From contig MKUN01000023.1 in NCBI GenBank assembly GCA_001897835.1, positions 34,901-90,716 of the forward strand: a stretch of 55,816 bases of DNA. The letters are read 5' to 3'. Shown piece by piece: positions 35,407-43,572 of this stretch. A program made the position numbers and the translations under genes. The notes below the pieces were generated by a model. It was not told the origin of the DNA. It was given only the letters and a program-made list of their open reading frames with translations, and made no database searches. Numbering within the stretch: position 1 is the first letter of the stretch; each line of letters starts with the position of its first letter. The stretch comes from Bacteroidetes bacterium 46-16. GTDB taxonomy: Bacteria > Bacteroidota > Bacteroidia > Chitinophagales > Chitinophagaceae.

Positions 35407-36864
35407 ATGCACTACCGTTTTTCATATTTTCTTTTAATAACCCTCATTATTACTGCTGCAATTAGCTCATCCTGTAAAAAGACGAAGCTGCTTACAACAG
35501 GTGGCGAATTGAAATTCTCTACAGATACACTTACGTTTGACACGGTATTTACGGCACAGGGCAGCTTCACTAATAGCTTTGTCATATACAATCCGCAAAA
35601 CGAGAAAATAAAAATATCGTCCATCAGAATGGCAAGCGGCGATGGGTCATATTTTCACCTGAATGTGGACGGTTACCCTGGCAAAACTATTACAGACATA
35701 GAGATAGCGCCGCATGACAGTGCATTTGTTTTTGCCACTGTTAAAATAGACCCTACCAATGAGAATACTCCATTTGTTGTAGAGGATAAAATGATCGCTA
35801 CGCTTAATGGCAATAATTACGAATTGCCATTCACTGCTTATGGGCAAAATGCACATTACATAGTCGCCGATACGATACCTACGCAAACATGGCTGACGGA
35901 TAAGCCCTACGTTATCATTCACAGTGCATTGGTCTTACCCAATGCTACGCTTACCATCCCGGCCGGTTGCCAGGTGTATATGCATGCCGATTCAAGACTG
36001 TATGTAGCCGGTACCTTGAAGGTCAATGGTACTAAGGCAGATAGCGTTATTTTCCAGGGCGACAGGATCGACCGCAATTATTTCGGGTATGAAGGATATC
36101 CCGGTGAGTGGGCAGGACTTTACTTCTTTGCATCCAGCAAAAATAATGTGCTGCAGTACACGATAATACAGAATTGCGGTAATTCAAACCGCGATGGTGG
36201 CTACCCCGCAGCTTTATATGCCGAAAAAGATTCAACAGGCAGTGCTGCAGAAGTGTTTCTCGACCATGTTACCATACAAAACTCAATAGGTTACGGCATA
36301 TTGTCCATAGGTGGGCATATAACCGCAGAGAACTGCCTGGTACATACCTGTGGCGCTGAAGCGCTGGCCCTGATACAGGGGGGTACCTACGATTTTAAGA
36401 ATTGCGATTTCGTAGTGTTTGGCAACGATAAAGTGAGCCATGTGCAAGAGCCGACAGCCGCAATACTCAATTACCTGCAGATAGATGACACGCACTATAT
36501 AGGAGGAGATATGAATGCCACCCTGACTAACTGTGTTATCTGGGGCTCATTGGAAAATGAGTTGGTATGCAATAAAAGAGATGGTTACGCTTATAATGTT
36601 ACGCTCAACCATTGCCTGGTGAAGGACGGCCCTGATGCGATAGATAATAGTGTAGTGAAGAACGGGTGTATGTTTAACACAGATGCCGGCAGCCCTGACC
36701 CAAGGTTTGCCGATTACAATAAATTCGATTTTCATGCCACGCCGGGTTCAGCTATGATAGATAATGGCAGCAATGTTACCTTTTTAGGCCTTCCCAATGA
36801 CCTTGATGATAAGCCAAGGGTCAATAATATCATTGATATTGGCTGTTATGAATACCAGGATTAG
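35407..36864 (+). CDS. Lipoprotein with right-handed beta-helix region
   Basis: The 485-residue protein has a lipoprotein signal ending ISSSCKK (Cys23). An Ig-like N-terminal part (about 30-150) reads LKFSTDTLTFDTVFT...NSFVIYNPQNEKI. A parallel beta-helix follows, recognisable from repeated short strands such as VFLDHVTIQNSIGYGIL, TAENCLVHTCGAEALAL and NATLTNCVIWGS. The C-terminus GSAMIDNGSNVT...IIDIGCYEYQ is a choice-of-anchor/pectate-lyase-like end module. It is probably surface- or periplasm-exposed; no polysaccharide-lyase residues can be assigned. Its stop overlaps that of idi (TTAG). Confidence 0.85.
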   Translation: MHYRFSYFLLITLIITAAISSSCKKTKLLTTGGELKFSTDTLTFDTVFTAQGSFTNSFVIYNPQNEKIKISSIRMASGDGSYFHLNVDGYPGKTITDIEIAPHDSAFVFATVKIDPTNENTPFVVEDKMIATLNGNNYELPFTAYGQNAHYIVADTIPTQTWLTDKPYVIIHSALVLPNATLTIPAGCQVYMHADSRLYVAGTLKVNGTKADSVIFQGDRIDRNYFGYEGYPGEWAGLYFFASSKNNVLQYTIIQNCGNSNRDGGYPAALYAEKDSTGSAAEVFLDHVTIQNSIGYGILSIGGHITAENCLVHTCGAEALALIQGGTYDFKNCDFVVFGNDKVSHVQEPTAAILNYLQIDDTHYIGGDMNATLTNCVIWGSLENELVCNKRDGYAYNVTLNHCLVKDGPDAIDNSVVKNGCMFNTDAGSPDPRFADYNKFDFHATPGSAMIDNGSNVTFLGLPNDLDDKPRVNNIIDIGCYEYQD

Positions 36865-37406
36865 GCAGTAAACGGTTCCCGGCTTGCTTTAAGGTATGCA
36901 ATGAATTTTGGCAATGCCAGGTGTAGCCAGGCTGTAAATTGCCCGGGTTCATCTTTCATTTGTTTTTCCAGTTCATCAAGGGCAATAAACCGGTAGTCGC
37001 GCACTTCCGCTGGTTCTGGTTTTATAATGCCGCAATAATTGCCGTGATATATGTGATCATATTCATTTTCCACCAGTCCATTATCCATTAAGGCATGGTA
37101 GCGGAGTGTAAATGCCGGCTCAAGGGCGCAGTCAAAACCCAGCTCCTCTTCGAGCCTCCTGTGGGCAGCGGCCATACTGCTTTCGCCATTTGCAGGATGA
37201 GAACAGCATGTATTGCTCCACAGGCCTCCGGAATGATATTTCTCTTCGGCCCTTTGTTGTATAAGCAATTCATTATTATCATTCATCACGAATACGGATA
37301 ATGCCCTATGCAGGCGGCCCTCTTTATGGGCAGCAATTTTATCCATTGTGCCCAGCCACTCATTATGCTCATTGACCAGTATTACTTTATCCTTTTCCAA
37401 AGCCAT
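36861..37406 (-). CDS. idi: Isopentenyl-diphosphate delta-isomerase, type I
   Basis: IDI interconverts IPP and DMAPP, feeding isoprenoid and carotenoid synthesis. The 181-residue Nudix-fold protein contains NEHNEWLGTMDKIAAHKEGRLHRA with metal-binding histidines, the catalytic Cys in SNTCCSHP (about 64-71), the RRLEEELGF helix and a Glu/Tyr metal region NEYDHIYHGNY. It lies 33 bp behind the ECF sigma gene on the same strand and also has its own exact TAACTTTG box four bases before the ATG. Confidence 0.96.
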   Translation of the reverse strand: MALEKDKVILVNEHNEWLGTMDKIAAHKEGRLHRALSVFVMNDNNELLIQQRAEEKYHSGGLWSNTCCSHPANGESSMAAAHRRLEEELGFDCALEPAFTLRYHALMDNGLVENEYDHIYHGNYCGIIKPEPAEVRDYRFIALDELEKQMKDEPGQFTAWLHLALPKFIAYLKASREPFTA

Positions 37407-37410
37407 GCTT

Positions 37411-37418
37411 CAAAGTTA
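37411..37418 (-). promoter_or_regulatory. TAACTTTG box four bases before the idi start
   Basis: The minus strand reads TAACTTTG-AAGC-ATG, the same layout as upstream of the M16 and M17 peptidase genes. It suggests a leaderless idi transcript besides any read-through from the sigma factor gene. Confidence 0.6.
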
Positions 37419-37439
37419 AAGATGTTATGCCAATAATAT

Positions 37440-37937
37440 TTAACGCTCCAGTTTGGCCATCAACAGCTTGCGGGCAAAATGGATGCGGCTTTTCACCGTG
37501 CCCAAAGGCTCTTTAAGCAAGTCGGCAATTTCCTGGTATTTGTAACCGGTATAATGCAGCTCGAAAGCAATACGAAATACATGTGGGAGATCGTTGATAG
37601 CTGCTTCTATTTCAGCAACCTGCAGCCTGCTGATACCATTGTTCTGTAATGCATTGCCCTTGCCATATAAATGGGCTTCGGCCGCAGGTAAATTATCCGA
37701 GTAGTTATATTTCTTATTGCGCCTGTAGCCATTTATAAATATGTTGCGCATTATGGTATGCAGCCATGCCTTCAGGTTGGTACCAAAGTGATATTTCTCC
37801 CTGTTGAGCAGTGCTTTGAATATAGTTTCCTGGAAAAGGTCTTTAGCATTTTCGCTGTCCCGGGTGAGTGATATTGCATAGGGTTTTAAAAAATCACTAT
37901 GTAGTACTACGAGTTCGTTAAAATCGGTTGCCGTCAT
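37440..37937 (-). CDS. ECF-type RNA polymerase sigma factor
   Basis: The 165-residue protein has sigma region 2 (FLKPYAISLTRDSENAKDLF, then ...AWLHTIMRNIFINGYRRNKK) and region 4 with a helix-turn-helix (LHYTGYKYQEIADLLKEPLG, then TVKSRIHFARKLL). No anti-sigma factor gene is adjacent. The neighbour upstream is a B12-binding MerR regulator. This pairing recalls LitR/LitS in Streptomyces, where an AdoCbl photoreceptor controls an ECF sigma factor for carotenoid genes. The target promoters of this factor are unknown. Confidence 0.93.
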   Translation of the reverse strand: MTATDFNELVVLHSDFLKPYAISLTRDSENAKDLFQETIFKALLNREKYHFGTNLKAWLHTIMRNIFINGYRRNKKYNYSDNLPAAEAHLYGKGNALQNNGISRLQVAEIEAAINDLPHVFRIAFELHYTGYKYQEIADLLKEPLGTVKSRIHFARKLLMAKLER

Positions 37938-37958
37938 TTTGTTTAATTTTTACTACAT

Positions 37959-38054
37959 CAAACTTATACAAAATAGTTCAAGACATGCATTGATTTTGTT
38001 TATACTTTGTATAGAATAAACTTAACAAAATGATTAGCTTGTACTTTGTTATAG
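37959..38054. promoter_or_regulatory. Promoter and repeated operator-like elements upstream of the ECF sigma gene
   Basis: The minus strand has TAAGTTTG (37966-37959), an exact -7 box 21 bases before the sigma factor ATG. Around it are repeated motifs: an inverted repeat TATAC-TTT-GTATA at 38001-38013, TATACAAAATAG at 37966-37977, and the related pair TACTTTGT-ATAG (38003-38014) and TACTTTGTTATAG (38042-38054). MerR-family CarH/LitR regulators bind clustered TGTA-type sites near their promoters, so these are candidate operators; the assignment is inference. Confidence 0.45.
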
Positions 38055-38927
38055 CGCTATAATAGCATTGCGGGCTTCGGTGAGATTGTAGAAAAAGCGC
38101 ATATTGGAGGAAGCTTTATATTTTCGGGAGGTGAGCATGGCGCCTGATACGAAGATAGTAGTGTCCGGAAACATCCCGGACAGTTGCTGCAGGTATTTAT
38201 TACCGTCAAACTCCTCCACGATAGAGGTAAGGTGCAGGTAGATATATTTAGGATGTTTAGCGTCGTATACAAATTGGATCTCGCTGAGGGGAGCATTCGG
38301 CCCCAGGTATATTGTTTGCTTTCCTTTTTTGAGCAGGAGGTAGTTTACATATTGTAGACCTATGTCATGTATTTCGCCTTCAGGGAGAAAAAGTAATATT
38401 TCGGGAGTTTGTGCGGGTTGCAAAGGCAATTGCTCTATTGCCAGGGCCAGTTTGCGGTATATGATATTGCTTACAAGGTGTTCCTGTGCCGGGAAGAGGC
38501 GATCAGTCATCCACATGAGCCCTATCTTCTCCAGGAAGTTGAAGACCAGGGATTCCATAGTATGTTCCATACCATGTTTTTTCAGGTACATATTGAGCAA
38601 CAGCTCAAAATGGCCGGTGTCCATAGCTAAAGTAGCCTCGAGCAACTCGTTTACAATTAGTTGGAGCTTGAAATCCTTATCGGTTATTTTTTGAATGAGC
38701 GAGTTCATCTCCTGCTCATTCATACTGCTGATGCGCGATATCTTGTAACCGTAATTATTGAGCAGTGCAATACGCAGGGCCAGTTTAAGATCTGCTGCAT
38801 CGTAATAGCGTATGTTGGTAACGGTACGCCTTGCCTGCATAATACCATAGCGCTGTTCCCAGATACGTATCGTGTGAGCTTTAATGCCGGTTAGGTTCTC
38901 TATATCGCGGATACTGAACCTATTCAT
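38049..38927 (-). CDS. MerR-family B12-dependent light-sensing regulator (CarH/LitR type)
   Basis: From the ATG at 38927 the protein has 292 residues; a GTG at 38945 is an alternative. It has an N-terminal MerR helix-turn-helix (FSIRDIENLTGIKAHTIR, then IWEQRYGI), a four-helix cap with W139-x9-E149-H150 (Wx9EH, the light-sensing signature of CarH), and a cobalamin-binding domain with E185-x-H187-x-x-G190 for the lower axial histidine. These residues, known from CarH and LitR, predict binding of adenosylcobalamin in the dark with repression, and release on illumination. Neighbours are an SRPBCC gene, an ECF sigma factor and idi, all on the same strand. Confidence 0.9.
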   Translation of the reverse strand: MNRFSIRDIENLTGIKAHTIRIWEQRYGIMQARRTVTNIRYYDAADLKLALRIALLNNYGYKISRISSMNEQEMNSLIQKITDKDFKLQLIVNELLEATLAMDTGHFELLLNMYLKKHGMEHTMESLVFNFLEKIGLMWMTDRLFPAQEHLVSNIIYRKLALAIEQLPLQPAQTPEILLFLPEGEIHDIGLQYVNYLLLKKGKQTIYLGPNAPLSEIQFVYDAKHPKYIYLHLTSIVEEFDGNKYLQQLSGMFPDTTIFVSGAMLTSRKYKASSNMRFFYNLTEARNAIIAL

Positions 38928-38959
38928 TTCATCTGCAATGGCCACGCTTTTTTTGATAT

Positions 38960-38969
38960 AACAATTGTT
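38960..38969. promoter_or_regulatory. Palindrome upstream of the merR gene
   Basis: AACAATTGTT is a perfect 10-bp palindrome, 32 bases before the ATG at 38927 and within the gap to the SRPBCC gene. It could be an autoregulatory site; it is short, so chance is possible. Confidence 0.25.
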
Positions 38970-38988
38970 TTGAGCTAAAGGTTTAAAA

Positions 38989-39447
38989 TTACTTAAAGAT
39001 ATTTTTTACCTGGCGCAGCCTGTAATCAAAGATATTACCTAATTGCCTTTTTACGAAAAGTGAATGGGCTATTTTGCCCAATAGGCCATAAGCCAATGCA
39101 TAGTGAACAATATCCGTCATAATACATTTATCGCCTACTTGCTCAAAATGATGCTCATGATGCCATATCTTATATGGTCCTTTTCTTTGTTCGTCAACAA
39201 AGAGTTTGCCGGGTATTACATGAGTGATCTCTGTGACCCAGTTAACAGGCAGGCCCAATACGGGGCTTAAGCGGTAAGTAATGATCTGCCCCGGGTATAT
39301 CTCTGTAGGTAACTGCCCGGAGGTGACCCGCATTTTCATATATGGGGGTGTGAGCAGGGACAGGTTGCCTGGATCGCTAAAAAAGTCCCACACCTCTTTG
39401 GCAGGTGCATGTATGCTTTGTTGCCGGAATATTTTATGGACACGCAT
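38989..39447 (-). CDS. SRPBCC (START-like) family protein
   Basis: The 152-residue protein has the ligand-binding SRPBCC pattern: QQSIHAPAKEVWDFFSDPGN, LLTPPYMKMRV, ITYRLSPVLGLPVNWVTEIT, and YKIWHHEHHFEQVGDKCIMT. Such proteins often sit in bacterial carotenoid and light-response clusters, where they may carry hydrophobic molecules (recalled association). It is the first gene in the run SRPBCC, merR, ECF sigma, idi. Confidence 0.85.
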   Translation of the reverse strand: MRVHKIFRQQSIHAPAKEVWDFFSDPGNLSLLTPPYMKMRVTSGQLPTEIYPGQIITYRLSPVLGLPVNWVTEITHVIPGKLFVDEQRKGPYKIWHHEHHFEQVGDKCIMTDIVHYALAYGLLGKIAHSLFVKRQLGNIFDYRLRQVKNIFK

Positions 39448-39581
39448 GCCTACTATAACGGTATTAGTGGAAAATAGTTTTTAGCTTATCTTTAATATTC
39501 GCTATTTACGGGGTATAAAGTTTGCTGATGCTAAAAAAAAAGGGGAATTTTACGCATACCTAATCAACAGGATATAAATAA
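39448..39581. other. Divergent promoter region between SRPBCC and polysaccharide export genes
   Basis: 134 bp, A/T-rich, with an AAAAAAAAAGGGG run near 39532-39544. I see no exact TAnnTTTG box on either strand, nor any clear inverted repeat. Confidence 0.4.
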
Positions 39582-40352
39582 ATGTTATTTATTTTAATAA
39601 AGAGGCTTCGGCTCGTTTTACTGCTACCTATACTTTTTATACTGAACTCCTGTGCAGAGCGTACATACAGCAGCATAAGCTATGGCGATAAAATACCCGA
39701 TGAAATGCTCAAAACCGGCGATTATATAATAAAAGCCGGTGATAAGCTGAAGGTACAGAGTTTTAATAATCTGTCATCGGTATTGTATGAAAGCGGGCTG
39801 AATGGCATACAGGGCAATGTGACCGTACCCGAGTATGAGGCCTATGTAGATAATGAAGGGTATATATCGCTACCCCGTGCAGGAAGGATAAAAGTTGCAG
39901 GGCGTACGCAAAAATCAGCATCCGAAGAAGTGAATAAGGCCTATGTGGGCACTATAAATAATCCCCTGTTCAATGTAAAAGTAATGAACATGAGGGTAAA
40001 AGTATTGGGGGCGGTAAATAAGCAGGGCGCCTATTTCCTTGAAAAGGAAAATGAGACCCTGTCGGAGGTATTGGCCCTGGCCGAAGGGGTGAAGTATGAG
40101 AATATGGGTAAGCGGCTGACCATTATACGGCAGGGGGCTGATAGCAGCGAGGCCCTGGCTTTTGAGCTGAACACAGCCAGCCTTGGGAACCCAAGGCTGA
40201 ATAATATAGTAATGCACGATAATGATATTGTGTATGTAGAACCTTCGAAGGCGAGTGTGAAGGCTGCCAAGGGGCAGCAATTTGCCAATTTTATAGCGCC
40301 ATTGTCTTTACTGTTAAATGCGGCAGTACTGTTGGTCACTTTAACCAAATAG
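39582..40352 (+). CDS. Polysaccharide export lipoprotein (Wza/BexD-like)
   Basis: The 256-residue protein has a lipoprotein signal (FILNSCAERT, Cys24), a Poly_export domain (GDYIIKAGDKLKVQSFN..., YISLPRAGRIKVAGRT), a SLBB-type domain (VKVLGAVNKQGAYFLEKEN, TLSEVLALAEGV), and a C-terminal hydrophobic helix (FIAPLSLLLNAAVLLVTLTK). The last helix probably crosses the outer membrane, as in Wza. It is the first gene of an exopolysaccharide locus and lies 7 bp from the next. Confidence 0.94.
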   Translation: MLFILIKRLRLVLLLPILFILNSCAERTYSSISYGDKIPDEMLKTGDYIIKAGDKLKVQSFNNLSSVLYESGLNGIQGNVTVPEYEAYVDNEGYISLPRAGRIKVAGRTQKSASEEVNKAYVGTINNPLFNVKVMNMRVKVLGAVNKQGAYFLEKENETLSEVLALAEGVKYENMGKRLTIIRQGADSSEALAFELNTASLGNPRLNNIVMHDNDIVYVEPSKASVKAAKGQQFANFIAPLSLLLNAAVLLVTLTK

Positions 40353-40359
40353 AAAGCCT

Positions 40360-41130
40360 GTGAGTTTGTTAGGGAATATATTCGGCGGCAAGAAAGACAC
40401 CGGGCCTGCGGGTACTGAGGCCTATAAGCCTGTATATGCCTGGCTGGCTACGGATATGCATAACCACATATTGCCGGGTATAGACGATGGCTCACCCGAT
40501 GTGGAAACAAGCCTGGAGTTCCTGAGGCGATACCAGGCTTTGGGCTTCAGGCAGGTAGTTGCCAGCCCGCACATACGTTATCCGCAGTTCGAGAACAATA
40601 ATGAAAAAATAAAAGAAGCATTCGACAGGCTCGAGAATGCCCCGGGGCGGAGCGAGATACCTGTGCAGCTCGTTTACAGTGCCGAGTATTACCTTGACGA
40701 ACGTTTTCTTGAGTTGCTCAATAATGACCGGTTAATGCCTTTTGGTAATAATTATGTGCTTACCGAACTATCGCTGGGACACAGATCTTTCCTGGATATG
40801 GACCAACTGGCAACAAAGATGTTTGAAAAAGGCCTGAGGCCCATCCTGGCACATCCTGAGCGTTATCTTTATTGGAGCAAGTCGCCCGATGTGTTTCATA
40901 AATTGAAGAGCAAGGGATGGTTGCTGCAGGTGAACCTGATGTCGCTATTAGGATATTATGGAAAGCCTGAGCAGAAAACCGCCAACTATCTTTTTGATGA
41001 AGACCTTGTGGATTTTATAGGTACGGATGCACACAGGCTTAAACATTTTGATGTGATTGCTGCTATAGACGATAAAATATTGCAAAAGCTCAAGAGTAAA
41101 TATTTGATAAACAATCTCATTAATATTTAA
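40360..41130 (+). CDS. PHP-type tyrosine-protein phosphatase (CpsB/YwqE-like)
   Basis: The 256-residue protein starts with GTG. It carries PHP metal-binding motifs: DMHNHILPGIDDGSPDVETS, VVASPHIR, the LAHPERY block and FIGTDAHRLKHFD. Members dephosphorylate the Wzc-type tyrosine kinase that controls chain length, and the kinase gene follows immediately, overlapping by 1 bp (TAATG). This fits a kinase/phosphatase switch for polysaccharide assembly. Confidence 0.93.
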   Translation: MSLLGNIFGGKKDTGPAGTEAYKPVYAWLATDMHNHILPGIDDGSPDVETSLEFLRRYQALGFRQVVASPHIRYPQFENNNEKIKEAFDRLENAPGRSEIPVQLVYSAEYYLDERFLELLNNDRLMPFGNNYVLTELSLGHRSFLDMDQLATKMFEKGLRPILAHPERYLYWSKSPDVFHKLKSKGWLLQVNLMSLLGYYGKPEQKTANYLFDEDLVDFIGTDAHRLKHFDVIAAIDDKILQKLKSKYLINNLINI

Positions 41131-43550
41131 TGAAAAATAACCCTGCAAATAATAATGGCGCCTATGTGCCTCCTGCACAACGGCAGGGTATAAGCCTTAC
41201 CCGCCTGTTCAGGATATTGCTCAGCAGGTGGTATTGGATAGCCATATCCTTCCTTGTGACCATTGCATTGGGTTACTTATACCTGGGTATCACCAAGCCT
41301 AAATTTGAAGCAGAAGCCTACCTGAAATATAACCAGGATAATAAAAGCTCGCGGATCACGATGAGCACCGATAAGCTGCTCAGCGGAGGAGGGAATGGAT
41401 CGGATTACCTGGCAGAGATATACATCATGAGGTCGGTATCGGTCATCTATAAAGCATTGGATACGCTGCATACCAATTTCTATTTTTATACTCATAGCGG
41501 GTTGAAGCCGGTGAATATATACCCCGAAGAGCCCATGTCGGCTATCGTTTCGGGATATGATATCGATAGCTACAGGGGTGGTAAGTTCACCCTTAAAAAG
41601 AAGGACGGTGACTATACTCTTCAATTTGACAATAGTAAAGCATCGCCATCGGTCCACTTTGAAATGCAGCATGTAAAGCCCGGCGATACGGTGCGTGTGC
41701 CGGGCCTAAGTTTCGTATTAACCCATATCAACAGTGCATACAGTTCTGTCCAGTTTACTTATATCGATTACTGGACCATTACGAATATTGCCACGCAGCT
41801 GGTGATCAGGGAAGCTGAGCGCGACCTGCCTATATTGAAAGCGAATTTCACGGCTGATAATGCCGTTTTTACACGCGATTTTCTCAGGGCCCTGATCAAT
41901 GCATACATGGCTTATGACCTGGAAGAAAAAAGGCTGTCGTCTGAACAGACACTCGATTTCATTAACGAACAGGTAGATGCTTTTGAAACCTTACTGAAAA
42001 AATCGTCTTCAAGACTGGAGGATTTTAAAAAGCAAAACAGCCTTGTAGATGTGCAAATATCATCGCGCGAGTATATGCAGGACCTGTCGGAGCTGCGCAC
42101 CCGAAAGTATATGCTGGATATACAGGCGAGGAATATTGAGAACGTAGCAGAAGATGTAAAGAACAATAAAGATGTGGTGACCAATATAGTTACCACCGAT
42201 GGCGCCCCCGACCAGGTGCTGAATGGTATGGTGTCAAGGCTCAATGACCTGAGGTTCCAGCGTAAGCAGCAACTGATAAATCTATCTGCTTCATCACCTA
42301 TGATCAGGAACATCGATGAAGAAATAGAAAGCCTTAAGAACCGCATTATTGAGAATATCAATAACCAGAAGCAGAAGAACCAGAATGCAGCACAGGTAAT
42401 TGATAACCAGCTGGCGCAGATAAACCGTAAGATAGGAGGCATCCCCTCTGCCGAGCGTGACCTTGTTTACCTGACAAGCGATGTGGATGTGAACAAGAAT
42501 ATTTACAGCCTGTTGCTCAACAAAAAGCTTGAAACATCTATCGCGAAGGCTGGCGTATTACCCTCCTTTTCTGTAATAGATTACCCAAGGATAGCAGTAA
42601 AGATATTTCCCCGTACAATGCTGCTTGGTGCGGTCTTCGCTTTTGCGGGTATTGCTATCGGCATCATACTCATCTTCCTGAAACGCTCACTGAATGACAA
42701 ATTCGCTGATGTGGATGCACTGAATGCCAACCCGAATATACCTGTGCTCGGTATCATCAACCATCATGAATTCGATGGCCAGGTCTCAGACGAATCACTT
42801 TCGCATATATACGCAAGCCGCAGTGTATTTACCGAAACCGTAAATGCTATACGTACAAATGTAGCCTACCTGTCGCAGGGTGGTACAAAAAAGGTGATAG
42901 CTATAACTTCGGAAGTGTCTGGCGAAGGGAAATCATTTGTATCGCTTAACCTGGCCATTTCGCTTACCAAGATAAATAAGAAGGTAGTGCTGATAGCTGC
43001 AGATCTAAGGAGATCAAAACTGCACCGTTATTTTAACAATGATAACAGGACGGGACTTAGTACCTATCTTTCCGACAATAAGCTACAGGCTGCGGATATA
43101 GTGATGCACTCTACCATACCAGGACTTGATTATGTGACTTCGGGTCCTGTACCCATCAACCCTTCAGAGCTTATCTATCTCGAGCGCTTCTGGTCATTGG
43201 TCGATACGTTCAAAGAGGCGTACGATTTCATCATACTGGATACTGCACCTGTGGGCCTCGTAAGCGATAGCATACCCATCCTGCGCCGGGTCGATATCAA
43301 TATATTTGTATTGCGCTGGCTCTATTCCGGGGCGCAGGCAAGTATCTTGCCGGTCTCCACGGCGGAGGAGTTCGATCTGCATAATGTCAATATAGTGATC
43401 AACGACTATAAAAAAGATGACCTTTACGGTGGACTGAGCAATAACAACGTTTCAGGCTATTCCAGGTATTATGCCAAATACAGCAGTTACTATGGCGATG
43501 AGCCGGGGGATGAGCCCAAAGGCCTGAAAAAGCTATTCAGGAAAAAATGA
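41130..43550 (+). CDS. Wzc-like polysaccharide co-polymerase with tyrosine kinase domain
   Basis: The 806-residue inner-membrane protein has a Wzz domain with two membrane helices (WYWIAISFLVTIALGYLYLG near 30 and MLLGAVFAFAGIAIGIILIF near 492), a long periplasmic coiled coil between them, and a BY-kinase domain with Walker A SEVSGEGKS near 592-600, and FIILDTAPVGLVSD as Walker B. The C-terminus is a tyrosine cluster (GYSRYYAKYSSYYGDEPGDE), the expected autophosphorylation site. It should couple polymer length control to export through the upstream Wza-like protein. Confidence 0.95.
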   Translation: MKNNPANNNGAYVPPAQRQGISLTRLFRILLSRWYWIAISFLVTIALGYLYLGITKPKFEAEAYLKYNQDNKSSRITMSTDKLLSGGGNGSDYLAEIYIMRSVSVIYKALDTLHTNFYFYTHSGLKPVNIYPEEPMSAIVSGYDIDSYRGGKFTLKKKDGDYTLQFDNSKASPSVHFEMQHVKPGDTVRVPGLSFVLTHINSAYSSVQFTYIDYWTITNIATQLVIREAERDLPILKANFTADNAVFTRDFLRALINAYMAYDLEEKRLSSEQTLDFINEQVDAFETLLKKSSSRLEDFKKQNSLVDVQISSREYMQDLSELRTRKYMLDIQARNIENVAEDVKNNKDVVTNIVTTDGAPDQVLNGMVSRLNDLRFQRKQQLINLSASSPMIRNIDEEIESLKNRIIENINNQKQKNQNAAQVIDNQLAQINRKIGGIPSAERDLVYLTSDVDVNKNIYSLLLNKKLETSIAKAGVLPSFSVIDYPRIAVKIFPRTMLLGAVFAFAGIAIGIILIFLKRSLNDKFADVDALNANPNIPVLGIINHHEFDGQVSDESLSHIYASRSVFTETVNAIRTNVAYLSQGGTKKVIAITSEVSGEGKSFVSLNLAISLTKINKKVVLIAADLRRSKLHRYFNNDNRTGLSTYLSDNKLQAADIVMHSTIPGLDYVTSGPVPINPSELIYLERFWSLVDTFKEAYDFIILDTAPVGLVSDSIPILRRVDINIFVLRWLYSGAQASILPVSTAEEFDLHNVNIVINDYKKDDLYGGLSNNNVSGYSRYYAKYSSYYGDEPGDEPKGLKKLFRKK

Positions 43551-43572
43551 CCATGCTTAACTGTTTTGTTTC

